A stretch of DNA of 64,000 bases, taken from NCBI GenBank assembly GCA_965229645.1, contig OZ245893.1, forward strand, positions 2,046,001 to 2,110,000, read 5' to 3'. The DNA comes from CAXQZM01 sp965229645 (GTDB taxonomy: Bacteria > Pseudomonadota > Alphaproteobacteria > UBA7985). The translations under genes were made by a program, and so were the position numbers. The notes under the pieces were generated by a model. It worked only from the letters and a program-made list of their open reading frames with translations, did no database searches and was not told the origin of the DNA. Each line of letters begins with the position of its first letter. Within the stretch, counting starts at the first letter, position 1. Below, in pieces: positions 12,553 through 25,100 of this stretch.

Positions 12553-12583
12553 TTTGTGTCAAATAAAGATAAGTTGATACAAA
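12553..12583. promoter_or_regulatory. Inverted repeat, possible operator or hairpin
   Basis: Arms TTTGTGTCAA and TTGATACAAA, 9 of 10 bases complementary, separated by 11 nt. It lies in the AT-rich part of the region upstream of the giant surface-protein gene. It could bind a dimeric regulator; no family is implied by the sequence. Confidence 0.35.
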
Positions 12584-12951
12584 ACTTTACAGCAATTAAG
12601 TTCTTTTTTGGGTAAACATTTGAATCAAGGTAGTCGTAAAAACTTGTTTTTTAAGGTTTTTTGGCCCTAGCCATAGGCTAGAGCCAAGCGGTTACCAGAG
12701 GTTGGTCTGTATCAATCTTGAGCGGTATTTTGAGGTGTGCCGTTAAGCTTGGGTCTCGGAGCGGCAGATGTCGCGTCTGGTTCCTAGGGTTGCGGTTTTG
12801 TGTTGGTTTATTTGAGATCAGGAAGGTCGGTTCCTTCCGAATGGGGAGTACTGGGATTGAGTCTGGTTCTTCCAAGTCGTCCAGGCCTGGGATGCGCAGG
12901 CAGTTGGTTGCATGGATTGCCAAAGGGATAGGTATGTCAAAGCGAAGTGGC

Positions 12952-12976
12952 TGTTTTCGGTTGTCGAACCGAAACA
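12952..12976. promoter_or_regulatory. Inverted repeat about 170 bp before the giant gene
   Basis: TGTTTTCGGTT-GTCG-AACCGAAACA, a near-perfect hairpin with one bulge, followed by AT-rich ATGTGTTATAAAAC. The latter could contain a -10 element (TATAAA) for the giant gene. Inference only. Confidence 0.35.
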
Positions 12977-13130
12977 CTATGTGTTATAAAACTTAAAGTG
13001 TTTCGTGAACTCGTTCCTCCATACTGCGAACCTTTGCTTGGCCCTTGGCCTTGCCGCACGGTCATGGGGGGCCCTCGGGTACGCTCGCAATTTTGCTGCG
13101 CTTGTGCGCTGATCGTTCGAAAGGCTTTTC

Positions 13131-13136
13131 AAAGGA
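13131..13136 (+). promoter_or_regulatory. Ribosome binding site deciding the giant gene start
   Basis: AAAGGA lies 8 nt before ATG 13145. This spacing is ideal and points to ATG 13145 as the natural start. That ATG is out of frame with the giant reading frame at the present length of the poly-G run. Confidence 0.7.
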
Positions 13137-13148
13137 TTTTTTGCATGT

Positions 13149-16100
13149 TTGGTTTATTTTCTAAACGTCCTCCAACTCTGGTGGATCTTCCTCCCGTTCG
13201 CCGGGGGGGGGGGCACCCTTGCCGCGCTGCTCGCCCTCCTGTTGACGCCCCAGGCGCGTGCGGATGTTCCCGCCGAATGTGATATCAACCTACTCGGTGA
13301 TATTACTACACTCGCCCAGACGCAAGATTCGTCGTCGCCTTGTTACGGCAAACTGATTGTCAGCCAGGAAGATTTCGATGCTGTAGGGTCGTCCACCGCG
13401 GCGCAGGTATCGGGCGGCACTGTTGGGGAGAGCGGGGGAAGTGGTTCAGGAACCTTTGCGATTGAACACGAGGGCGTCACCTATGAAGCCTCGCAGTGGT
13501 ACACAGGCAACATCACGAATATGCGGTACTATTTCTACGGGGTCACAGATTTATCCTTTGTTGGTGACATAAGTGGTTGGGATACGTCCAAGGTTGAGAG
13601 CATGGCGTCGATGTTCCGAAACTCTGGTAATCTTACCTCGGACATAGGGGGCTGGGATGTCTCGAGTGTTGAGAACATGGGTTCGACCTTTACCAATAGT
13701 GATTTTAATCAGAGTTTGAGTAGTTGGGACACATCGAGTGTCACAAACATGGGCTACATGTTTGATCGGGCAGCGGCATTCAATAGTGATTTGATCACTT
13801 CAACGGGTGGCTGGAATACATCGAATGTTACCAACATGAAGTATATGTTCTGGAATGCAACGAGTTTCAATCGGGATATCAGCAGTTGGGATACGGCACA
13901 GGTTCAGGATATGGAAGGGATGTTCCTGGACGCTGGATCCTTCGATCAGAATATTTCGGGGTGGAATGTTGGGCTCATTTCCTCAGAGCCCGAGAACTTT
14001 GCGGAGGGCACGAACGAGAATTGGACATCCGATGAACAACCCCAATGGAGTACAGATGGCGCCATCAACCATCCGCAGGTTTTGGATGTATCCCCTGCCA
14101 CGGGTGCGGAGGGTGTTGCGCCGAAGCCTGATCTTAGCTTGACGTTCAATGAAGCGGTTCAATCAGGCAACGGAAGCTTAGTCCTATACGAGGAATTCGG
14201 TACTGAGATCGAGCGCTTTGATGTAAGCCAAGCCAGTGACGTTCTTTTTGATGGTACGAAGGTTACTTTTACCCCGAGCAGCAACCTGGCTTACGCTACC
14301 TCCTACTACGTTCTGATTGATGAGGGGGCGATCCTTGATACCGATGATCCAGGGAACGCGTACGCAGGTATCGAAGATTCGCGGACGTGGACCTTCACCA
14401 CACGCGGTGAGTGCGTCGTTGATGCTGATAGCCCAGTTTTGTTCTTGGGCCCGACGGATGATCCGACTTCGGACTGCTATAATCAGTTGGTGGTGACGCA
14501 GGCGGCTTTCGATGCTGTAGGGTCGTCCACCGCGGCGCAGGTATCGGGCGGCACTGTTGGGGAGAGCGGGGGAAGTGGTTCAGGAACCTTTGCGATTGAA
14601 CACGAGGGCGTCACCTATGAAGCCTCGCAGTGGTACACAGGCAACATCACGAATATGCGGTACTATTTCTACGGGGTCACAGATTTATCCTTTGTTGGTG
14701 ACATAAGTGGTTGGGATACGTCCAAGGTTGAGAGCATGGCGTCGATGTTCCGAAACTCTGGTAATCTTACCTCGGACATAGGGGACTGGGATGTCTCGAG
14801 TGTTGAGAACATGGGTTCCACCTTTACCAATAGTGATTTTAATCAGAGTTTGAGTAATTGGAACACATCGAGTGTCACAAACATGGGCTACATGTTTGAT
14901 CGGGCAGCGGCATTCAATAGTGATTTGATCACTTCAACGGGTGGCTGGAATACATCGAATGTTACCAACATGAAGTATATGTTCTGGAATGCAACGAGTT
15001 TCAATCGGGATATCAGCAGTTGGGATACGGCACAGGTTCAGGATATGGAAGGGATGTTCCTGGACGCTGGATCCTTCGATCAGAATATTTCGGGGTGGAA
15101 TGTTGGGCTCATTTCCTCAGAGCCCGAGAACTTTGCGGAGGGCACGAATGAGAACTGGACATCCGATGAACAACCCCAGTGGAATACAGATGGCGCCATC
15201 AACCATCCGCAGGTTTTGGATGTATCTCCTGCCACGGGTGCGGAGGGTGTTGCGCCGAAGCCTGATCTTAGCTTGACGTTCAATGAAGCGGTTCAATCAG
15301 GCAACGGAAGCTTAGTCCTATACGAGGAATTCGGTACTGAGATCGAGCGCTTTGATGTAAGCCAAGCCAGTGACGTTCTTTTTGATGGTACGAAGGTTAC
15401 TTTCACCCCGAGCAGCAACCTGGCTTACGCTACCTCCTACTACGTTCTGATTGATGAGGGGGCGATCCTTGATACCGATGATCCAGGGAACGCGTACGCA
15501 GGTATCGAAGATTCGCGGACGTGGACCTTCACCACACGCGGCGAGTGCGTCGTTGATGCTGATAGCCCAGTTTTGTTCTTGGGCCCGACGGATGATCCGA
15601 CTTCGGACTGCTATAATCAGTTGGTGGTGACGCAGGCGGCTTTCGATGCTGTAGGGTCGTCCACCGCGGCGCAGGTATCGGGCGGCACTGTTGGGGAGAG
15701 CGGGGGAAGTGGTTCAGGAACCTTTGCGATTGAACACGAGGGCGTCACCTATGAAGCCTCGCAGTGGTACACAGGCAACATCACGAATATGCGGTACTAT
15801 TTCTATGGGGTCACAGATTTATCCTTTGTTGGTGACATAAGTGGTTGGGATACGTCCAAGGTTGAGAGCATGGCGTCGATGTTCCGAAACTCTGGTAATC
15901 TTACCTCGGACATAGGGGACTGGGATGTCTCGAGTGTTGAGAACATGGGTTCCACCTTTACCAATAGTGATTTCAATCAGAGTTTGAGTAGTTGGGACAC
16001 ATCGAGTGTCACAAACATGGGCTACATGTTTGATCGGGCAGCGGCATTCAATAGTGATTTGATCACCTCAGCGGGTGGCTGGAATACATCGAATGTTACT

Positions 16101-19100
16101 AACATGAAGAGGATGTTCAAGAACGCAGAGAGTTTCAATCGGGATATCAGCAGTTGGGATACGGCACAGGTTCAGGATATGGAAGGGATGTTCCTGGACG
16201 CTGGATCCTTCGATCAGAATATTTCGGGTTGGAATGTTGGGCTCATTTCCTCAGAGCCCGAGAACTTTGCGGTGGGCACGAACGAGAATTGGACATCCGA
16301 TGAACAACCCCAATGGAGTACAGATGGCGCCATCAACCATCCGCAGGTTTTGGATGTATCTCCTGCCACGGGTGCGGAGGGTGTCGCGCCGAAGCCTGAT
16401 CTTAGCTTGACGTTCAATGAAGCGGTTCAATCAGGCAGCGGAAGCTTAGTCCTATACGAGGAATTCGGTACTGAGATCGAGCGCTTTGATGTAAGCCAAG
16501 CCAGTGACGTTCTTTTTGATGGTGCGAAGGTTACTTTCACCCCGAGCAGCAACCTGGCTTACGCTACCTCCTACTACGTTCTGATTGATGAGGGGGCGAT
16601 CCTTGATACCGATGATCCAGGGAACGCGTACGCAGGTATCGAAGATTCGCGGACGTGGACCTTCACCACACGCGGCGAGTGCGTCGTTGATGCTGATAGC
16701 CCAGTTTTGTTCTTGGGCCCGACGGATGATCCGACTTCGGACTGCTATAATCAGTTGGTGGTGACGCAGGCGGCTTTCGATGCTGTAGGGTCGTCCACCG
16801 CGGCGCAGGTATCGGGCGGCACTGTTGGGGAGAGCGGGGGAAGTGGCTCAGGAGCCTTTGCGATTGAACACGAGGGCGTCACCTATGAAGCCTCGCAGTG
16901 GTACACAGGCAACATCACGAATATGCGGTACTATTTCTATGGGGTCACAGACTTATCCTTTGTTGGTGACATAAGTGGTTGGGATACGTCCAAGGTTGAG
17001 AGCATGGCGTCGATGTTCCGAAACTCTGGTAATCTTACCTCGGACATAGGGGACTGGGATGTCTCGAGTGTTGAGAACATGGGTTCGACCTTTACCAATA
17101 GTGACTTTAATCAGAGTTTGAGTAATTGGGACACATCGAGTGTCACAAACATGGGCTACATGTTTGATCGGGCAGCGGCATTCAATAGTGATTTGATCAC
17201 TTCAACGGGTGGCTGGAATACATCGAATGTTACCAACATGAAGTATATGTTCTGGAATGCAACGAGTTTCAATCGGGATATCAGCAGTTGGGATACTGCA
17301 CAGGTTCAGGATATGGAAGGGATGTTCCTGGACGCTGGATCCTTCGATCAGAATATTTCGGGTTGGAATGTTGGGCTCATTTCCTCAGAGCCCGAGAACT
17401 TTGCGGCGGGAACGAACGAGAATTGGACATCCGATGAACAACCCCAATGGAGTACAGATGGCGCCATCAACCATCCGCAGGTTTTGGATGTATCTCCTGC
17501 CACGGGTGCGGAGGGTGTCGCGCCGAAGCCTGATCTTAGCTTGACGTTCAATGAAGCGGTTCAATCAGGCAGCGGAAGCTTAGTCCTATACGAGGAATTC
17601 GGTACTGAGATCGAGCGCTTTGATGTAAGCCAAGCCAGTGACGTTCTTTTTGATGGTGCGAAGGTTACTTTCACCCCGAGCAGCAACCTGGCTTACGCTA
17701 CCTCCTACTACGTTCTGATTGATGAGGGGGCGATCCTTGATACCGATGATCCAGGGAACGCGTACGCAGGTATCGAAGATTCGCGGACGTGGACCTTCAC
17801 CACACGCGGCGAGTGCGTCGTTGATGCTGATAGCCCAGTGTTGTTCTTGGGCCCGACGGATGATCCGACTTCGGACTGCTATAATCAGTTGGTGGTGACG
17901 CAGGCGGCTTTCGATGCTGTAGGGTCGTCCACAGCGGCGCAGGTATCGGGCGGCACTGTTGGGGAGAGCGGGGAAAGTGGTTCAGGAACCTTTGCGATTG
18001 AACACGAGGGCGTCACCTATGAAGCCTCGCAGTGGTACACAGGCAACATCACGAATATGCGGTACTATTTCTACGGGGTCACAGATTTATCCTTTGTTGG
18101 TGACATAAGTGGTTGGGATACGTCCAAGGTTGAGAGCATGGCGTCGATGTTCCGAAACTCTGGTAATCTTACCTCGGACATAGGGGACTGGGATGTCTCG
18201 AGTGTTGAGAACATGGGTTCGACCTTTACCAATAGTGACTTTAATCAGAGTTTGAGTAGTTGGGACACATCGAGTGTCACAAACATGGGCTACATGTTTG
18301 ATCGGGCAGCGGCATTCAATAGTGATTTGATCACTTCAACGGGTGGCTGGAATACATCGAATGTTACCAACATGAAGTATATGTTCTGGAATGCAACGAG
18401 TTTCAATCGGGATATCAGCAGTTGGGATACGGCACAGGTTCAGGATATGGAAGGGATGTTCCTGGACGCTGGATCCTTCGATCAGAATATTTCGGGGTGG
18501 AATGTTGGGCTCATTTCCTCAGAGCCCGAGAACTTTGCGGAGGGCACGAACGAGAACTGGACCTCCGATGAACAACCCCAGTGGAGTACAGATGGGGCCA
18601 CCAGCAACCCGCAACTCTTACAAGTGTTCCCCGCCGATCAGGCCGTTCGCGTTGATCTGAGGCCAGAGCTGGTTTTGACTTTCAATGAGGACGTTCAAGC
18701 AGGCGACGGGAGCATCGTTTTATACGACGATCTCAATACTCAAATTGACAGTTTTGATGTAACCGATACATCTCAAGTTGAATTTACAGGTTCGGAAGTC
18801 AGTTTCGTACCGAGCACAGATCTTGCAGAATTTACGAATTTTTATGTCCTCGTTCCCTCCACCGCTGTAGCTGACATGTCTGGCAATACCTATGCAGGGA
18901 TCCAAAGCTCGAGAACTTGGACTTTTAGGACGCGGGGGAAAGACGAATGTGAAGTTGATTCTGATAACCTCGTTTTGTTCTTGGGCCCGACGGATGATCC
19001 GACCTCGGACTGCTATAATCAGTTGGTGGTGACGCAGGCGGCTTTCGATGCTGTAGGGTCGTCCACAGCGGCGCAGGTATCGGGCGGCACTGTTGGGGAG

Positions 19101-22100
19101 AGCGGGGGAAGTGGCTCAGGAGCCTTTGCGATTGAACACGAGGGCGTCACCTATGAAGCCTCGCAGTGGTACACAGGCAACATCACGAATATGCGGTACT
19201 ATTTCTACGGGGTCACAGATTTATCCTTTGTTGGTGACATAAGTGGTTGGGATACGTCCAAGGTTGAGAGCATGGCGTCGATGTTCCGAAACTCTGGTAA
19301 TCTTACCTCGGACATAGGGGGCTGGGATGTCTCGAGTGTTGAGAACATGGGTTCGACCTTTACCAATAGTGATTTTAATCAGAGTTTGAGTAGTTGGGAC
19401 ACATCGAGTGTCGCAAACATGGGCTACATGTTTGACCGGGCAGCAGTATTCAATAGTGATTTGATCACCTCAGCGGGTGGCTGGAATACATCGAATGTTA
19501 CCAACATGAAGTATATGTTCTGGAATGCGACGAGTTTCAATCGGGATATCAGCAGCTGGGATACGACACAGGTTCAAGATATGGAGGGGATGTTCCTGGA
19601 CGCTGGATCCTTCGATCAGAATATTTCGGGTTGGAATGTTGGGCTCATTTCCTCAGAGCCCGAGAACTTTGCGGTGGGCACGAACGAGAACTGGACCTCC
19701 GATGAACAGCCAATTTGGGGGCAAGATGCAACGAACAACCCCCTAATAGTGAACTTGAGTCCCTTAGACGATGCCACTGATGTTGCCGTCATCGACACGA
19801 GTTTTGTCGTGACTTTTGATAGGAATGTTTCGGTGGGGAGCGGCAACATTCGTTTCTACAACTCGAACGATGAATTGATGAACGATTTTGCGGTGACAGA
19901 TGCCGACCAAGTGCGTTTCAGCGAGAGAACAGTAACCATTTCCCCGCTTAGTAGCCTCATCGGTGGGACGGATTACTACGTTGAGATTGGCGACGACGCC
20001 ATCAAGAGCGCATCGGGTGACGAAACCTTTGCGGGCATATCCGATGCCCAAACTTGGAACTTCACGACAGCCGCAGATACGTCCGCGCCGCGTGAGCTGA
20101 GCCGATCGCCAGAGGGCAACGGCCTGGGCCTTGACACCAATCTGGTCCTAACTTTCGATGAAGCCGTCGCACGGGGGGACGGGGCAATCCTGCTCTACAC
20201 ATCCAGCGGCGACTTGGTGGAGCAATTTGGTCCCGAGAGTTCAGCGGTCACCCTAAGCGACGCGACGGTGACGATCGACCCAACCCTCAGCTTGATCCAG
20301 GACACTGGCTACTACGTCGTGGTCGAAGAGGATGCCCTTCGCGACACGGCGACGGCCCCGAATTCCTTTTCTGGGATTGGGGCAAACGACTGGACCTTTA
20401 CAACAGGAATTGACGCGGTTGCGCCGACTGTCTTGACCTACTTCCCTGCCCAAGACGCGACAGAGGTAGAGGTGCTAACCCAACTGCAACTGACCTTTGA
20501 CGAGGAGGTGCAAAAAGGCGCGCTCGGCCAAAAGATCAGTTTGATCGATGAAACCTTAGCGACAATCCAGCAGTTCGACGCTGGGGAGGCGGACGAGAAT
20601 TTCGTGGTTGCGGGCAAGACCGTCACCCTCAGGCTTGACAAGAGCCTGACCGAACATCGCAAATACCATGTTACCATTGACAGCGGCGCGATTCAGGATT
20701 TGGCAGGCCTCGCCTTTGGCGGAATTTCAGAATCGACAACTTGGTCCTTCACGACAGGTACCGATACCTCGCCGCCCGAGTGGCAGACCGTCTCGCCCAA
20801 CCAAGATGGGGAGCCTGCAGGCCTCAGTTCCGATCTGATCATCACCTTCAACGAACCCGTGCAATGGGGTACAGCCCAGATGCATCTGTTTTTGACCGCG
20901 CAGGCAGCCGATGGCCCCGTGGAGAGCTTTGCGTCGGGATCGGGCCATGTTGACATCATTGGGAATACCGTCACCCTCGACCCCAGCCTCAATCTCAATG
21001 CCGACAGCGACTACTATGTGGTCATAGAGGCGGGTGCGCTGACCGATACGGCCGATGCCAAAACCGCCTTCGGCGGGCTCGCGGCCCCCGATGCGGATCC
21101 CGACGCCTGGACCTTCGCAACGGGCGACGACAGTGTGCGGCCTCAACTCCAAAGTTCCTCGCCCGCCGTAGGAACCACGGGTGTTGAGGTTGATACGGAC
21201 ATCAGCTTGACCTTTGATGAATCTGTAGTCCTGCTAGACGGCGGAAATTTTGTTCTGTATCAAGGTAGCGTTGAGGTCGCGCGGTTTGATCTGCCGAGCG
21301 AGCGGGTCAGTGTCGCAGGGGATACGGTGACGATCGATTTGATCGACAGTCTCGCGGGCATGCAGACCTACAATTTACGGATCAGCGATACCGCCCTTAC
21401 AGATGCGTCGGGCAATGGTTACCTGGGGCTTCTCGACGATAGTTTTGCCTTCGAAACCGCAGCCGATGCGATCGCGCCCGCGCTGCTGGGCGTGTCGCCG
21501 CAAGACGATGAGGCGGGCGTTGAGACCGACTTGACGCTGGCCTTCAACGAACAAGTGCAATGGGATAGGGCGGGCGGCAGCATCGACCTCTACGCCAGCG
21601 ATGGCAGCCTGATCCAAAGTTTCAGCGAGACCAATAACGCCAGCGCGGTGGCATTTGGCGACCAGACCGTCACCATCAGCCCCTCGGTACCGCTGCACGC
21701 CAGCAGCGGCTTTTATGTAGTGGTGGCGGCGACCGCTCTGGCTGACACGTCGCAAAACGCTTTCGGCGGCATCACGGCCCCGAGCGACGGCGGCACATCA
21801 TGGAGCTTTCAGACGCGGGCCGTCTCGCTTAGCGACTCCTTCCTTGTCGTCTCACGCACCACCCAAGTTGCCAACGGGACCGATTCGATTGACGTTACGG
21901 TGACCCTTGAGGATACAAACGGCGACCCTGCACCAGGCCAGGCAGTCCTGATCTTGCGGGGGGAGGACGGGACGGTACCCGTTGATTCTGTATCGGTGGT
22001 GGATGCGGGCAATGGTACCTACACGGCGCGTCTGACATCGACACAGGCGGGACAGGAAATCATCGCGGCGCGTGTGGACGGCGACGATCTGACCTCGGGC

Positions 22101-25100
22101 ACCAAAACCGTGACGTTCCTGGCGGATTCCGACAATCTTGATCTGCAAGCTTCTACGATTGAGATGGCAGATGGGATTAACAGCGCCACCGCCAATGGGT
22201 CAGATTCCTTGACGGTGCATGTGACGGTCGTCGATGCAGGCGGCAATGGTGTTGCCTCGCGCGATGTGCGGATCTTCCGGGACGGCGTAGAGGAAGGACG
22301 CGCCAGCGAGGAGGAAAATGGGCTCTATAGCTTGGAATTCCGGTCCACCGTTGCGGGAACAGAGCAGATCAGCGCCCAGGTCGATGGGCAAGACGTTCTG
22401 ACCAGCGACGGGTCGGCGTCGCAAACCGTGGCGGTGACGTTCGAAGCCGACACCACCAACATAGACTTGTTGCAATCGACGATTGAGGCCAGCGACACCC
22501 TCGTTGTGGTAGGGGACGAAGATGGAGACGGCGCGACGGTGACCGTGACGGTCCGTGATGGCAACGCCAATGGCGTGTCGGGTCAGGCGATCGTCATTCT
22601 GGTCGATGATGCGGCGCATCAGGGCGCAATCACCGACCAAGGCGATGGGCGCTATAGCGCGACTCTGACCGCGACGCACGCGGGGACCCGCGTGATCAAG
22701 GCCACGGTGAACGATGACTATATTTTGACAGCAACAGGCACGGCGACACAGACCCTGGACCTGACCTTTGCCCCAGGGTCGATCAGCCTCGCCACCACAA
22801 CGGTGCTGGCGAGCCCCGATCAAGTTGCAACCGAAGGGGCCGATGACCCCCATGCCCTGATCACCGTGCGGGCACGCGATCAATACGGCAACAACCTGAC
22901 GCAAGGCGGGGAGGCGGTGACCATAAGCACCACCTTTGGCACGGTCAGCGGGGCGACGGACCAGGGCGACGGCAGCTACGCGCTGACCGACAATTCAGAC
23001 GGCACCTATACGGCCGAATTGCGGTCCAACAACGCGGGGGACGCCCTGATTACGGCGCGCGTTGGGGGGCAGGCCCTGACCTCTGCCAATGCCACCGAAA
23101 CCGTCACGTTTCTGGAAGGCGCGCCCGACGCAAACCAATCTAGCTTCACCCTCAGCGCCAATCAAATCGTGGCCGATGGCACGTCAACGGCCGAGATCCG
23201 AATTGAGGTCAAGGACAGTGCGGGCAACGCCGTGACCTCAGGGAATGACTTGGTTGTGGTTTCAACGAACTTGGGCACCATCAACGATGCCAGCGACAAT
23301 GGCGATGGCACCTATAGGCTCGCTCATGCAGGCGGCGGCATCTACACCGCAACGCTTACTTCTGGCACGCAAACGGGGACGGCCACGATCACGGCCAACC
23401 TGAACAATGCCCCGTTGAGCGCCGATAATCCAGAGGTTGAGTTCGTGGCTGGGGCGGCGGATGCGGGGGCATCAACCCTTATGGCGGCGGCGGACACGAT
23501 TGTTGCCGACGGCAAGGCAACCCTTGCCCTGACGGTGCAGGCCAAAGACGCCTATGGCAACAACCTGAGCCAAGGCGGCGATACGGTCACCGTGGCGACC
23601 GACCTGGGGAGCATTGAGGGGGATGTGCAAGACCAAGGGGACGGTACCTATACCGCGACCCTTAGAGCAGGGAACACGGCGGGGACGGCGACCGTCACCG
23701 CGACGTTGGGCGGTGAAGCCTTGGTCGATACGGCCGTCGTTGCCTTCACTGGCGACGCCACAAGTATCAACTTTGCCGACTCGACCCTAGATGTCAACAC
23801 GGCCCGGCCCGCCGTTGGAGAGGGCGCGGACGATGGCGTAACGGTGACGGTGGCCCTGCGCGATACCAACGGCAATCCAGTGGGATCGCAGACGGTAGAT
23901 ATTTTGACCGACTTTGGGGTTTCGTTCGTGGCGGTCGAAGACACCAGTGGCACCTATAAGGCGCAAGTGACTTCACCCGACGCCCGGCAGGCAACGATCA
24001 GCGCCAGCGTCGGTGGCCAGGCGCTCGACGATGTAGCAACGGTGGTATTCACGGGCGACGCCAGCGCTGTGGATACGGCCGCCGCCAGTTTCGCCGTGAC
24101 CTCAGCCTCGGCCCTGGCCGACGGAACCTCAAGCGTCGACCTCACCGTGACCGTGGTGGACGGCAGTGGCCAGGGCGTGGTGGAGCAAACAGTCGAAATA
24201 GTAGTCCAGGCGGGCAGCGCGGTCGTGGGACCCGTGCAGGATCAACTTGATGGCACTTACGTTGCGGCCCTTACCTCGAGCGTTGCGGGGACCGTGACCC
24301 TGGGCGCGCGCGTCAATGGCGAAGAACTGGACACGACCGTCGAGGTCACCTTTACGGGCGATGAAGACAATGTCGATCTGGCCGACGCGCGGATTGAGCT
24401 TCTCTCTACATCTGGCCAAGCCTTGGCCGATGATACGGAAGAGATTGAGGTGAAGGTGACGGTGCTGGATCGCGACGGCAAAGGCGTGTCAGGCCAAACC
24501 GTCTCCATCGAAAGCAGCCTTGACGGCGTGACGCGCGGGCCGACCGAGGACAAGCTAGATGGCACCTATGTGATCGCCCTGACATCGAGCGTGGTGGGCG
24601 AAGCGACCTTGAGCGCGCGGGTGCAGGGCAGCTTGATTGACCAAACCCTGGCGGTGGTCTTCACAGGTGATGAAGGGGCCATTGATCGCGACGCTTCAGC
24701 ACTCACCCTTACGTCGGCGTCCGCCCAAGCCTCTGCCGACGGTGAGGAGGCCATTGAGGTGACGGTGACCATCCTCGACGACGCGGGCCGAGGCGTTTCG
24801 GGGCAAACGGTTGGCCTGACCAGCGCGCCGCTCAGCCTAGTCATCGGTGCCGTTGAGGATCGGTTGGACGGGACCTACGTTGCCGACGTCCGATCAAACA
24901 ACGTGGGCGAAACGACCCTGACCGCCAGCGTCAATGGCCAGTCCCTCACATCGGGTGGGGTGGTTGTGACCTTTACCGAGCCCGTTGACGATACGCCGCC
25001 GCAGATTGCTGGGTTGTCCCCCAGCGCGGGGCAACAAGATGTTGCCATCGACACGGCGCTCACGGTGACGTTCGATGAGGATGTGCTGCCTGGGAGCGGC

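Larger units (their letters stand above)
12384..13144. other. Long leader/intergenic region before the giant gene
   Basis: About 760 bp without a convincing gene and more AT-rich than its surroundings. It holds three inverted repeats: TTTGTGTCAA/TTGATACAAA (12553-12583, one mismatch), GGCcCTAGCC-ATA-GGCTAGaGCC (12663-12685), and a TTTTCGGTT/AACCGAAA arm pair (12952-12976). Near 12421-12450 lies a stretch related to one beyond the 3' end of the giant gene (26728-26760). The size and the palindromes suggest a regulated promoter region; no -10/-35 pair is clear enough to place. Confidence 0.5.
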
